From Pseudoalteromonas prydzensis (GTDB taxonomy: Bacteria > Pseudomonadota > Gammaproteobacteria > Enterobacterales > Alteromonadaceae), in contig NZ_BDDT01000001.1 of NCBI RefSeq assembly GCF_001661495.1, positions 1,035,557 to 1,099,556 of the forward strand: a stretch of DNA of 64,000 bases. The letters are read 5' to 3'. Position 1 is the first letter of the stretch. Each line of letters opens with the position of its first letter. Under the pieces are notes generated by a model. It was not told the DNA's origin. It saw only the letters and a list, made by a program, of their open reading frames with translations, and ran no database searches. Both the position numbers and the translations under genes were made by a program. Below, piece by piece: positions 1 through 9,054 of the stretch.

Positions 1-322
1 ACAAAAACTCACTAAGATGATCAGCATATTCCATTGAAGTGAAATGCCTTTTAATTGCGGTTGAATTACCATTACCAACACGCGAGTATCGAATAACCTT
101 CGTTTGTTCAGCTATGGAACTAAAAACCGAGTTCCAATCATCTAGCCCTGCGCTACCACACGCCTCCAAAACAACAATTTGCTTACCACTACCTGCTATT
201 TCATATTGCAACTCAAACTCTCCCACTTTCACAAATGCTGCTTTAACATTTGCAGCAAACAATAAAGAGAGAGCGAGTAACAAGAAGGTATTAGTATTAA
301 CACCTAGAGATCTTAACTGCAT
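1..322 (-). CDS. secreted alpha/beta-hydrolase-like protein (partial, C-terminus off the window)
   Basis: Reading the minus strand from an ATG at 322 gives about 107 codons, open to the window edge. Residues 1-28 look like a signal peptide (MQLRSLG, then a Leu/Ala-rich stretch ending AANVKA). The visible mature part has the opening of an alpha/beta hydrolase fold: a strand like ELQYEIAGSGKQIVVLEACG, then a helix and a second strand followed by RYSRVGNGNS, where family members usually have the D-x-R-G-x-G-x-S loop. An AAGGA ribosome site lies a few bases before the start. The nucleophile elbow and the rest of the triad are outside the window, so enzyme class and substrate cannot be given. It is on the same strand as the M16 protease gene but separated from it by a terminator. 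Confidence 0.6.
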   Translation of the reverse strand, partial: MQLRSLGVNTNTFLLLALSLLFAANVKAAFVKVGEFELQYEIAGSGKQIVVLEACGSAGLDDWNSVFSSIAEQTKVIRYSRVGNGNSTAIKRHFTSMEYADHLSEFL

Positions 323-477
323 TGCATTTTCCTTTTACATTTTACATTTTAGCTTAGGTTTAACTGTTGGAGGTAAAATGCTCACTGAGCAACAGCCTAA
401 TTTCAAGCTCGCTTCGCTTAATTTCTTTAATTATCGATTGTCGGTTCATTCCCATAAACAGCAACAGCTTTATTCTT

Positions 478-508
478 TACAAAAAAGCCCAAGCAATTGC
501 TTAGGCTT
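478..508 (-). terminator. Rho-independent terminator of the M16 protease gene
   Basis: AAGCC/GGCTT (485-489 with 504-508) and AAGC/GCTT (491-494 with 499-502) form a hairpin with one internal mismatch. On the minus strand the stem is followed by a run of six T. It lies about 30 bases past the stop codon at 537. Confidence 0.75.
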
Positions 509-536
509 ATTGTAAATTAACACTTGAACCACTTAG

Positions 537-3416
537 TTACTTTTGCAGTTTAATGCCATTAAAGTACGTTTGTAGGTCTGTGACTTTTGTTTGCTTTGGT
601 AAATCGGCAAACGGTTTGTCGGCAAATTTGCTACCACGAAGTTGTACGTTTAAACGCGCCGCTTGCGGGTTTAACATCGTTTGCTGGTAGTAGTCTTTGA
701 TATCTGCAAGGGTGACTTTTTCAACTTCTGCAATTAACTTCTCTTTTGAGTCAAAAGCAAAGTTTTCACGATACCAATCACCAATTAGCGGGCTCATTTC
801 ATCACTGAGGTTTTTAGGTTGCTCTTTGAGTGATACTAAGGCGGCATTTTTAAGCTGTGCGAAAGTCTCCTCACTCATATTATCAAGCTCAACAGCGTAT
901 TGCTTTTTAAACTCCTCAAAGCGCGCTTGCATTGCTTGAGCATCTTTAACCGGTGTTTGAATAAACAAGCCAATTGCTGAATAGTCTTCAATTGGGCGCG
1001 CTAAGCCACCTACCGCATAAGCCAGTTGCTCTTCGGTACGTAATTTATCAAATGCAATAGTACTAAAGTGACCTTGTAGCACTTGCGCTTGCGCTTTTTG
1101 CTTATAGCCTGCAATCGGGTGTACGGTCATATCAATAATCGCGACATCCGCCACATCTATATCTTTTTGCAATACGATGGTTTCACCAGGTTGCGGCAAC
1201 CATGCTTTACTGCGTGCGAATTCAGTTGCTTTGTGCGCTGCTGGTAGCACAGCCGTTAGCGCTTTAGCAATCGACTCAACATCTTGCTGGTTGTAGTTAC
1301 CAAACGTAAATACGCGTAGTTCGTTATTGCCAAATGTCTGCTGTTTGAGCTGCTCAAAATCGGCAATCGTTAATGTTTTAGCTGTATTTACTAATGCATC
1401 CGTATCAAAGCTACCTGTTCTGATCAGTTTTGAATATTCATCGAACGCTTGATAGAAAGGAAATTGTTTTTGTGCATTTAATAAAGCACGTTGGTAACGA
1501 TCAAGTGCTTGTGCAAAGCCTTGCTCTGTCACTTTTACATTTATGTTTTCCAGCGCCTGTGCTAGTAATAAATCCTGTTTATCAGTAAAACCACTCAGTG
1601 ATAAAATAAGGCCATTACTCGCTTCAAGGCCCACACTCATACCAGCAACTGCGGCTTCAGTACTGAGTTTACTTTGTTGTAGGTTATATAAATCAGCCCA
1701 TACTGAGTAAAGTACTTTTGCTTTGATATCCGTCAATGCATCCGGCGTATTTAAATAAACTTCAACTAACCCTTTAGGTTGCTCGGCAAAGTTTTGACTG
1801 GCTTGACGCCATACTTTTACGCCATTTTTATCATAGACCAACGCTGGGTGCTTTTGCTCAGTAAATTGCGCAGTTTTAATTGCAAAGCTCTCTGGTAGTA
1901 AACGGTTTACAGTTGGCAATGCTAACGCAAATTGGCTTGGTTTACTCCAGCTGGCGATCTCTGTATCGCTGATATCTTCAATGCGGTATTTACCATCGTA
2001 GAAATGCAATTGCGAGTCAGTTTCTTCTTGTTTCGAGGTATACCAAATACGTAGCGTATCAGCATTTAATTGCTTAAGTACTTTATTAATGGCAGCGGCA
2101 TCAAATTTAGCATAATGATATGGCGCATTGATCGCATGATTAAGCGGATAATCCTGCATACTGCCAGCAAGATTACTGACATAGCCGAACTCATCGCCTT
2201 TTTCTAAGAATTTAAATTCATTATTAAGTGAAGTGCGAATTTCGTTAAAGTATTTACTATCCACGCCTTCTTTTTTTATTAGGTCTATGTATTGCATAAT
2301 CGTTGCGACGATTGTTTCGCGATTTTTCATGCCTTCATCAGTTAATTGCACATCAACTGTCAGCGCGCCATAGTTACCGTAATGAGTTGGCGTTGCGCTG
2401 GCCGATAATTGTGAAACCCAGCCTTTATCACGCAAAATTTGTGCAGGGCTGCCCTGCATTTCATTACTGAGCAAATACGCGACAAAACGATTTGGTTTAA
2501 CCGCAAATTCATCGCTATTATCGGTAATGGTAAAATCAAGTTGTAGCTGTTTTACATCTTCATTTGGCGAATAATGTACGCGTTTACCACCTACATTTTC
2601 AAAGTCTAATTTTTTAGTAACGGTTGGCTTGTCGATTTTTTTATCTTCAATATCAGCAAAGTACTTTTGTGCTTTGGCTTCCATTTCTGTCAATGGCAGG
2701 TTTGAAATCATTGCCACTTTCATGATGTTAGAAGAGTAATATTTATTATAAAAATCAACCGTCTCTTTATGTAATGAACTACCTTCTTTATCACCGAGTG
2801 TTTCAAGGTTACCGATTAAAAAGCGGTTGGCAGGATGGTCCCCCATCATTTTACGGGCAAGTTTAAACTGACCAAAAAAGTCCATTTCACGGCGCATTGA
2901 CCATTCGGCGTTTACTGCGTTTTTTTCTTTATCTGTGTATTCTGGATAAAGCTTAGGAGACTTAAAGAAATCAGCAAAACGATCTAGTGCTTCGTCATAA
3001 GCATCGTTATTAACTTTAAACATGTAGTTAGTGATATCAAGCCAAGTATAAGCGTTGTGCGCGCCACCATTTTTGGTCATAAAGTCAGAGTACCCTTTGG
3101 TATCTGGGTAACGCTCTGTGCCTAAAAATAACATGTGTTCTAAGTAATGTGCCATTCCCTGTTGACTCATTGGATCATGTAACAAACCAACTCCGACACT
3201 AAGCGCAGCGGCTGATTTTTCAGCCGTTGGATCTGAGACTAAAATTACTTCAATTTCATTTGCCAATTTAAGGGTTTTATATTGGCGAGTATCATTTGGG
3301 CTAATTACCAGAGTATCTGACAATAATGCGGTTTGTTGTTGTACTGAAGTGGTTGTGGTACCACAACCACTTAATACCGCTAGGGCAATCGCGCTTAGAG
3401 TAATTATTTTTTTCAT
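537..3416 (-). CDS. M16 family zinc metalloprotease, pitrilysin/insulinase type, lipoprotein
   Basis: A 959-residue protein close in length to E. coli protease III (PtrA). The start at 3416 is preferred over an upstream in-frame ATG because it begins a lipoprotein signal (MKKIITLSAIALAVLSGC, lipobox Cys18). The zinc-binding inverted motif HxxEH is at residues 90-94 (HYLEH, followed by MLFLGT as in pitrilysin), and a downstream NAEWSMRRE block supplies the distal Glu region. The remainder has the four-lobed M16 layout with an inactive C-terminal half. The family cleaves small peptides inside a closed chamber. Lipidation implies attachment to the outer membrane facing the periplasm, unlike soluble periplasmic PtrA; that location is inferred from the lipobox. 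It is a single-gene unit with its own terminator. Confidence 0.9.
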   Translation of the reverse strand: MKKIITLSAIALAVLSGCGTTTTSVQQQTALLSDTLVISPNDTRQYKTLKLANEIEVILVSDPTAEKSAAALSVGVGLLHDPMSQQGMAHYLEHMLFLGTERYPDTKGYSDFMTKNGGAHNAYTWLDITNYMFKVNNDAYDEALDRFADFFKSPKLYPEYTDKEKNAVNAEWSMRREMDFFGQFKLARKMMGDHPANRFLIGNLETLGDKEGSSLHKETVDFYNKYYSSNIMKVAMISNLPLTEMEAKAQKYFADIEDKKIDKPTVTKKLDFENVGGKRVHYSPNEDVKQLQLDFTITDNSDEFAVKPNRFVAYLLSNEMQGSPAQILRDKGWVSQLSASATPTHYGNYGALTVDVQLTDEGMKNRETIVATIMQYIDLIKKEGVDSKYFNEIRTSLNNEFKFLEKGDEFGYVSNLAGSMQDYPLNHAINAPYHYAKFDAAAINKVLKQLNADTLRIWYTSKQEETDSQLHFYDGKYRIEDISDTEIASWSKPSQFALALPTVNRLLPESFAIKTAQFTEQKHPALVYDKNGVKVWRQASQNFAEQPKGLVEVYLNTPDALTDIKAKVLYSVWADLYNLQQSKLSTEAAVAGMSVGLEASNGLILSLSGFTDKQDLLLAQALENINVKVTEQGFAQALDRYQRALLNAQKQFPFYQAFDEYSKLIRTGSFDTDALVNTAKTLTIADFEQLKQQTFGNNELRVFTFGNYNQQDVESIAKALTAVLPAAHKATEFARSKAWLPQPGETIVLQKDIDVADVAIIDMTVHPIAGYKQKAQAQVLQGHFSTIAFDKLRTEEQLAYAVGGLARPIEDYSAIGLFIQTPVKDAQAMQARFEEFKKQYAVELDNMSEETFAQLKNAALVSLKEQPKNLSDEMSPLIGDWYRENFAFDSKEKLIAEVEKVTLADIKDYYQQTMLNPQAARLNVQLRGSKFADKPFADLPKQTKVTDLQTYFNGIKLQK

Positions 3417-3590
3417 ATCGAGAGTTAATCCATCACTTGTTTTATTATTTGAATGATCAGTAAATATCAAAATGCATGCAATCATTTTCCTATATACTTT
3501 GTAACACATTGTAAATTGCAAAAACAAACTGTTAGTCTAAACAAGCAATTGAATAGCCTTACACAAAAATAATTAATAAAGGAAACTAAA

Positions 3591-4010
3591 ATGGAAAAAT
3601 ATCTATTACTTGCTATGTTCGCTCAAGTCATGCTGACTTTTACAGTCATGGTGGTAATGGGCCGGCGACGCTTTAGTGCCGCTCGTAACAAAACAATTTC
3701 AATGCAAGATTTTGCCACCATGCAATTAGATAAAGCGGGCGATGATGTGCATATTGCGGGTCGCAACTTTATAAACCAGTTTGAAATACCTGTGCTGTTT
3801 TTTGTTGCCAGTGTGACAGGGCTACAACTCAATGCTGCAGGTTACGTGTTTGTCGCTTTAGCATGGGGATTTGTGATTTCCCGCGTCATTCACAGTATTA
3901 TTCATTTAGGCAGTAATAGCGTAAAACCGCGTTATTATAGCTTTTTGCTTGGCTGTTTACTGGTTTTAACTATGTGGGTGTTATTAGTAATGCAGGTATT
4001 TGCACTTTAA
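3591..4010 (+). CDS. MAPEG family membrane protein
   Basis: 139 residues with four predicted membrane helices (about 5-23, 65-85, 88-105 and 118-138). It matches the MAPEG family (eicosanoid and glutathione-type membrane proteins), notably the GRNFINQFEIPVLFF segment around residues 57-71, where family members have the conserved N-x-x-E-x-P loop. Bacterial members of this branch have no assigned substrate. A good ribosome site (AAAGGAAAC) precedes the ATG. The gene is monocistronic and convergent with the cyclophilin gene. Confidence 0.8.
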   Translation: MEKYLLLAMFAQVMLTFTVMVVMGRRRFSAARNKTISMQDFATMQLDKAGDDVHIAGRNFINQFEIPVLFFVASVTGLQLNAAGYVFVALAWGFVISRVIHSIIHLGSNSVKPRYYSFLLGCLLVLTMWVLLVMQVFAL

Positions 4011-4020
4011 ACCGTTACCT

Positions 4021-4050
4021 TTGCTATCGGGACATATAACCCGATAGCAA
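4021..4050. terminator. bidirectional hairpin between convergent genes
   Basis: A perfect 11-bp inverted repeat, TTGCTATCGGG (4021-4031) and CCCGATAGCAA (4040-4050), with an 8-nt loop. It sits between the converging MAPEG and cyclophilin genes. T-tracts are short on both sides. Confidence 0.6.
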
Positions 4051-4060
4051 GCACATACTA

Positions 4061-4798
4061 TTAAGCTACACGGCGACGCTTAAAGCACAATAATAATAAT
4101 GGTAATAACCAGCTCATACTACCACTTGAGCTGTCACTCGCATCAGGCTGAGTCGGATCGTTAATTAGGGTGTTTTCTTTCGGTGATAGATTTACTGAAG
4201 AGTTAGGATCATCGTCCAGTACAACAACGCTGTTGATAGCCACTAAGTTGGCGATCGTTAAAGTCGTATCCGCATTTGCGCACTGCTCTTTTGTAATATC
4301 CACTACTGGAATTTCGCCACAATGCACTAACGCCGAAATCTTATCAAGCACCGCGTAGCTATCTGGGGTAAGTTGACCAAAAACAGTAAAACCCCCATTT
4401 TGCTTATCTAAATTTGCACTATTATCTTTAAGATTAAAAAACCATTGGCTAGTCGCACTATTTGCATTATTGCTTAGTTTAGCCATAGCAACAGTGCCTT
4501 TAACATTCGACAGCACAGGCTCATTCATAACGGCTGGAGATGTTTCTATCGCTTCAAAATCATCAGTAAACTTAAACCCGCCACCTTGAATGATAAACTT
4601 CTCTATCGAGCGGTGGATCACGGTTTGATTATAGGCTTCACTCTCAACATAGCTTAAAAAGTTTGCTACTGTTTTTGGTGTTTGTTGATCAAATAAATCA
4701 ATTTTAATTGTCCCTTGTGAAGTTTGCATTTCAACCACAGTCGCGTTGCTTGCAAACGCTGCTGTAGCTAACAAGCTACCCAGTAATAGTTTTTTCAT
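4061..4798 (-). CDS. secreted cyclophilin-type peptidyl-prolyl isomerase with C-terminal sorting tail
   Basis: 245 residues. A signal peptide (MKKLLLGSLLATAAFASNA) is followed by a cyclophilin domain (about 20-175) with the HRSIEKFIIQGGGF block and the SATSQWFFNL segment typical of PpiA/PpiB-like enzymes. It would catalyse cis-trans isomerisation of Xaa-Pro bonds outside the cytoplasm. The last 26 residues have an acidic/Ser-rich linker, SSGSMSW, a short hydrophobic helix (LLPLLLLCF) and KRRR. That architecture is the one of GlyGly-CTERM (rhombosortase) tails, although the Gly-Gly pair itself is replaced by Ser-Gly-Ser. The classical isomerase catalytic Arg appears replaced (HRSIEKF rather than HR-x-I-x-x-FM), but the region is otherwise conserved. 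Confidence 0.85.
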   Translation of the reverse strand: MKKLLLGSLLATAAFASNATVVEMQTSQGTIKIDLFDQQTPKTVANFLSYVESEAYNQTVIHRSIEKFIIQGGGFKFTDDFEAIETSPAVMNEPVLSNVKGTVAMAKLSNNANSATSQWFFNLKDNSANLDKQNGGFTVFGQLTPDSYAVLDKISALVHCGEIPVVDITKEQCANADTTLTIANLVAINSVVVLDDDPNSSVNLSPKENTLINDPTQPDASDSSSGSMSWLLPLLLLCFKRRRVA

Positions 4799-5059
4799 TA
4801 TTTTTTTGTCCTGAAGAATGTTGTGTTAATGTAAATACGATGCAAATAGTAAAGAATCACTGCACTAAATACGATAGCAAAACGTACCTTTAAACAAATC
4901 AGACCGAATTGATTACATTTAAATTACATGTAGTTACATTCCATTGTTATTCACTCACGTTATAAGTACGTTTTATTTAAAACGAAATCGTCTTAATAGC
5001 CTGATTTATTTTGTTAGTATGATTTCAACACTAAAACACACACAACAGGATTAACTGCC

Positions 5060-5257
5060 ATGTCTAATAAAGAACAGCAGATATGCGATTTCGGCTTACA
5101 TCAGGGCGAAGCTTACACTAAGCTACCAGCTAGCTTTTTGAACTGGATGGTGGGTAATAACCATGAAAAATCAGCATTGGCAGAACAAGAATTACAACGA
5201 CGTCAATTAGCCGCAACTGGAAAATTAAATTTCCAAGACGATATGGAAATAGAATAA
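5060..5257 (+). CDS. small protein resembling the ExoX C-terminal / DUF3820 domain
   Basis: 65 residues. The core (residues 10-45: DFGLHQGEAYTKLPASFLNWM) has the pattern of the short domain found at the C-terminus of ExoX-type exonucleases and in DUF3820 proteins: F-G-x-H/Y-x-G, then L-P-x-x-[YF]-L-x-W. In those proteins it is thought to help substrate binding. Here it stands alone with no nuclease domain. AGGA precedes the ATG by a normal distance. The family assignment is from pattern and is moderate. Confidence 0.6.
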   Translation: MSNKEQQICDFGLHQGEAYTKLPASFLNWMVGNNHEKSALAEQELQRRQLAATGKLNFQDDMEIE

Positions 5258-5334
5258 TTACGTTATTTTGCAATAAAACTAGTTTAAACTATGCGCTTGA
5301 TGAACAGCAGAACACTGACAACACGGGTCACATT

Positions 5335-6972
5335 ATGCGCATATTTATTTCACTCTTTCTGTTACTAAGCATCAGTGCATGCACTAGTAAGCAACTTTCT
5401 CCTGCTCCACACTCATCGACCGATGAAATTTACTATCTCACGATTTTGCATACCAACGATAATCATGGCCGTTTTTGGCATAACGAAAAAGGTGAATACG
5501 GCATGGCTGCACGTAAAACCTTAATTGACCAATTACGTAATGAAGCCAAACAAAAGGGTCATGCTGTACTATTGCTTTCCGGTGGTGATATAAACACAGG
5601 TATTCCCGAGTCTGATCTACAATTTGCAGAGCCTGATTTTAAAGGGATGTCACTAATTGGTTACGATGCTATGGCAATTGGTAACCATGAATTTGATAAT
5701 CCATTAAGTGTTTTAAAACAACAACAACAATGGGCAAACTTCCCACTACTATCTGCAAACATTATTGATAAACAAACTGGCAAAAACGCCTTTGAGCAAT
5801 ACAAGATTTTCGACAAGCAAGGGCTCAAAATTGCGGTTATCGGTTTAACCACCACCGACACAGCTAAAATTGGTAATCCTCAGTATATTGGTGGCCTAGA
5901 ATTTAAAGAGCCTGTGGCAGTGACTCAAGCTTTAGCTGATAAAATCAAGCAAAAGTACCAACCTGATATCACCATTGCGGTAACCCACATGGGCCATTAC
6001 GTCGATGCTAATTATGGGATTAATGCCCCTGGTGATGTGACACTGGCACGCTCTCTTGAAAAAAACACTCTTGATATGATCATCGGTGGTCACTCGCAAG
6101 AACCAGTGTGCATGGCAAGCGAGAATACAAACGACGATAACTTTAAACCCGGTATGGCATGTAAACCTGATCAACAAAATGGTACCTGGATCATGCAAGC
6201 CCATGAATGGGGAAAGTACGTTGGTAAAGCTGAATTTAAGTTAGAAAACGGCCAGCTCACTTTGCTTGACTATAAATTACTGCCGGTAAATTTATACATT
6301 CATCAAGAACAAGCAGACGGCACTACAAAACCGGTACTCGCAAATGAGTATATTACGCCAAACCCTGAGTTAAAGGCATTTCTGGCTGATTACCAAGCCA
6401 AGGGAGCAAAACAGATTGAAGGTAAAATTGGCTATGTTGATGCAAAACTTGAAGGTGATCGTAATAAAGTACGTTATCAGCAAACCAACTTAGCTCGCGT
6501 TATTGTGCAATCACAAATGAATGTTGTTGGCGCCGATTTTGGTATTATCAGCGGCGGTGGCGTACGTGACAGTATTGCTGCTGGTGACGTTAGTTATAAA
6601 GATATTTTAAAAGTTCACCCATTCAAAAACCGCATTGCGTATATCGATTGGCAAGGTCAAGATTTGTGGGATTACCTAGAGGTTATTACCCGCTTCCCTC
6701 CGGATTCAGGGGCTTACTTGCAGTACCATAAATTGAGTTTTGAACGTAGCGATAACGCACTGACTAAAGTGATGATCAATGGTCAGAAACTCGATAAAAG
6801 TAAAACCTATCGCATGAGCATTAATAGCTATAATGCATCTGGCGGCGATGGTTATCCGGTATTAGTAACACGTAAAGGCTATGTCAGTACTGATGAAACA
6901 GATGCGCAAGCGCTGAAGCGTTTCTTTACTGAAAATAGTCCTGTTAAAGCGAGTGAGTTTGCTCCTCAATAA
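5335..6972 (+). CDS. ushA: UshA/NutA-like 5'-nucleotidase / UDP-sugar hydrolase, lipoprotein
   Basis: 545 residues (E. coli UshA has 550). It starts with a lipoprotein signal (MRIFISLFLLLSISAC, lipobox Cys16), as in Vibrio NutA. The N-terminal metallophosphoesterase domain carries ILHTNDNHGRF (residues 38-47), GGDINTG (83-89), GNHEFDN (116-122), THMGHY and GGHSQEP. The C-terminal domain carries the substrate-binding region with GGGVRDSI and NSYNASGGDGYPV. The enzyme removes phosphate from extracellular nucleotides so that nucleosides can be taken up. Functionally it fits with udp and cdd further along the window. Monocistronic, with a strong terminator. Confidence 0.9.
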   Translation: MRIFISLFLLLSISACTSKQLSPAPHSSTDEIYYLTILHTNDNHGRFWHNEKGEYGMAARKTLIDQLRNEAKQKGHAVLLLSGGDINTGIPESDLQFAEPDFKGMSLIGYDAMAIGNHEFDNPLSVLKQQQQWANFPLLSANIIDKQTGKNAFEQYKIFDKQGLKIAVIGLTTTDTAKIGNPQYIGGLEFKEPVAVTQALADKIKQKYQPDITIAVTHMGHYVDANYGINAPGDVTLARSLEKNTLDMIIGGHSQEPVCMASENTNDDNFKPGMACKPDQQNGTWIMQAHEWGKYVGKAEFKLENGQLTLLDYKLLPVNLYIHQEQADGTTKPVLANEYITPNPELKAFLADYQAKGAKQIEGKIGYVDAKLEGDRNKVRYQQTNLARVIVQSQMNVVGADFGIISGGGVRDSIAAGDVSYKDILKVHPFKNRIAYIDWQGQDLWDYLEVITRFPPDSGAYLQYHKLSFERSDNALTKVMINGQKLDKSKTYRMSINSYNASGGDGYPVLVTRKGYVSTDETDAQALKRFFTENSPVKASEFAPQ

Positions 6973-6976
6973 TACC

Positions 6977-7009
6977 AAGGCTGTTCTCACTTTCACTGAG
7001 AACAGCCTT
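6977..7009. terminator. strong bidirectional terminator hairpin
   Basis: A perfect 13-bp inverted repeat, AAGGCTGTTCTCA (6977-6989) and TGAGAACAGCCTT (6997-7009), with a 7-nt loop. It lies between the stop codons of two convergent genes. Confidence 0.8.
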
Positions 7010-7012
7010 CCT

Positions 7013-7948
7013 CTATTTACCAATTACTTCAATATCAGATACTTTTATATTCGATAACCCATAGCTATGTAACCGCGACCGCGATCCTTCACCATGTGCC
7101 TTAGGCGGATAATAAATATCTTTCAGCTCTGGGTGATCAATCAGCAGCTCATCCAATGCCGCTCTAATTTCACTCAAGGTTTTTTCCAAACTATTGGTAA
7201 AATTTGGCCGCTTACGGATCGTGTGACCAAGCTGAGTTAAGCGGTAAAAATACTTATTCGCCAATTCAATTAACTCATCCGGCACATCTTTGTTTTGATT
7301 GAGTGTTATTGTTGGATGCTCAACACAAAACTCAATTAAAGCTAAATAAAAACACAGTGGCTTGTTAGCTAATGCAACCGCTAATTCGTGGTTAGTATTC
7401 AAGCCTAACGTTTTATTATTTAGATCAATTTTGACAATTAAAACAATATTTTCGGCTTGCTCTTGGTTATCCTTATTAAGCGCTGACAATGAATTAATTT
7501 TTATGTCGCGCATTCTAATTAAAGCAATGATAAATGCAGATGCCAAAGCGCCCATCAATACCACCACAATAAAAAAAGCAGTGCTATATTGATGTGCCTG
7601 CGAAAAAACCACAGTTATTTCTCTACTTGGCGTGACAAGTGTGTTTGTAGCCATCCGCTCATCAACAGCTTTTATTGAAATACCATCAATAGCGACTACT
7701 TCAACTAAGTTACTGAGTTTGAGTTGCTGGTTAAGCTGGTTTATATATTGCTTAATATCATCTTCACTACCAGAGTGACTCAAAAATGCATTCGCCAAAT
7801 TTATGTGCGGTAAATCTAACGCAATGCGATTTAAAATCTGTAATTGAGCTAGCTTCTCTTGATGCTGTGTTTGTACAGTGTTTGCCATAAAAAATACGGC
7901 TAATAACATGCTGAATACACTGCAAAATATACTAATATATTTTTTCAT
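7013..7948 (-). CDS. two-helix membrane protein with a possible winged-helix cytoplasmic domain
   Basis: 311 residues, no family recognised. A membrane helix at about 4-22 and another at about 121-145 (FFIVVVLMGALASAFIIALI) flank a periplasmic domain of about 100 residues; the remaining 165 residues would be cytoplasmic. Within these, 188-270 run as a strand then helices (ELAVALANKPLCFYLALIEF, then DELIELANKYFYRL, then SLEKTLSEIRAALDELL). This resembles the winged-helix 'C-terminal effector' layout of transcriptional activators, where a helix ending in SxIRxAL is common. I infer a one-component sensor. The ATG overlaps the upstream gene's stop by 4 bases (ATGA), so the two are translationally coupled and probably act together. 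Confidence 0.5.
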   Translation of the reverse strand: MKKYISIFCSVFSMLLAVFFMANTVQTQHQEKLAQLQILNRIALDLPHINLANAFLSHSGSEDDIKQYINQLNQQLKLSNLVEVVAIDGISIKAVDERMATNTLVTPSREITVVFSQAHQYSTAFFIVVVLMGALASAFIIALIRMRDIKINSLSALNKDNQEQAENIVLIVKIDLNNKTLGLNTNHELAVALANKPLCFYLALIEFCVEHPTITLNQNKDVPDELIELANKYFYRLTQLGHTIRKRPNFTNSLEKTLSEIRAALDELLIDHPELKDIYYPPKAHGEGSRSRLHSYGLSNIKVSDIEVIGK

Positions 7949-8835
7949 TTTTGCTTACCAACAAACAGTGCTGATTGGCCATTGCATTGCCAATAGGATT
8001 CAACATGATTGAAATATTGAGAATTTTGTTCTTTTGACAATGACATTAATCGACCTTGTACAGCGCACAGTAGATCGGTATTTTCCGATTGCATTTTTAA
8101 AAACCAGCGACTACCACTGATATTATCGCTGATCGGTGTGATGTAATTTTTTGAAAACAATGCTTGATCGCTCTCTTGCCAATAAGATGATATTAAATCA
8201 ACACTTCCAGTTGCTAATAACTCCCTTAATTCTTGATGGGAACTTGCGTAAGTAATCGTTAAGTTATCGATATTAATATCTAATTGTTTAAACATCTGTT
8301 TCGGTAGTATATGCCCAGAGCGACTAGTGGGATAATCTAATAAGCCTATACGTTTATCTAAAAAGTACTGTTTCTCAATTTTTGGTTTTTCTTTGCTCGA
8401 AATAATAAACGCAGTGTAACTGGGAAAGCCAACCACTGCTTTATAGCTGTAAGTAGTTTTCGCCATAAACGCATCCATTAGATTTTCTTTCGCAAGGATC
8501 AGGTCAGCAATTCCTTTACCTAAAAAGTCTATGGTATCCGATGACTTATTTCCCCAGTAAGTAGCAACTTCACCATATTGTTTTGCCACCACAGCATCAT
8601 CACACAGAACATTTGTGACATCACTCGCCATTGATTTAATTGGTACATACACAATTAGCACATTTTGATTTGCAGCTGACGTTGTTTGGCAACGCACTGA
8701 TGTGTCTACAAATGTTGGTATCTGCTCATTACCACTAGGCGCACTGATATTTCCTGCCCACCAAAACAAACCTGCAAACAGAAACAAAACTGTAACAATC
8801 AGTGTTTTTAAAGAAATTAATCGTACTCGATTCAA
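7945..8835 (-). CDS. membrane-anchored periplasmic binding-protein-like protein (PhnD-like)
   Basis: 296 residues. An N-terminal helix (about 10-29) without a clear signal-peptidase site suggests an anchor. The periplasmic part has the two-lobed binding-protein pattern: a first strand VLIVYVPIKSMASDV, KQYGEVATYWG, FLGKGIADLILA, the KRIGLLDYPTSRSGHILPKQ loop and SSHQELRELLATGSVDLISSYW. This is the order seen in phosphate/phosphonate-type (PhnD-like) substrate-binding proteins. No ABC permease or ATPase gene is nearby, so it is unlikely to serve transport. The start appears to be TTG at 8835, with GGTAG upstream; no in-frame ATG exists before the domain. It is the first gene of a two-gene unit. 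Confidence 0.6.
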   Translation of the reverse strand: MNRVRLISLKTLIVTVLFLFAGLFWWAGNISAPSGNEQIPTFVDTSVRCQTTSAANQNVLIVYVPIKSMASDVTNVLCDDAVVAKQYGEVATYWGNKSSDTIDFLGKGIADLILAKENLMDAFMAKTTYSYKAVVGFPSYTAFIISSKEKPKIEKQYFLDKRIGLLDYPTSRSGHILPKQMFKQLDINIDNLTITYASSHQELRELLATGSVDLISSYWQESDQALFSKNYITPISDNISGSRWFLKMQSENTDLLCAVQGRLMSLSKEQNSQYFNHVESYWQCNGQSALFVGKQK

Positions 8836-9054
8836 AGTTTACTACCAGTGTTATTTAGCTCCCCTCTATTTGACCAATTTAAATTACTTATTACAACAGG
8901 TAATTTTACCCAACAAACCTAAATATTTGTTTTTATTGTTATTTCAATAAGAAATTATGAATTTTATTGAGTCCTTTCTATCTTGCTAGAAAATCAGGAC
9001 AATTGGTTCTAGCAATATTGACTCAGTTATGAACTACAGTTTGGAAAATGACAA

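Noticed and set aside
39..515. 158-codon plus-strand reading frame at the left edge
   Set aside because: The minus strand across 1-322 encodes a convincing signal peptide and alpha/beta hydrolase start with a ribosome site. The plus-strand frame has no family pattern and runs through a terminator.
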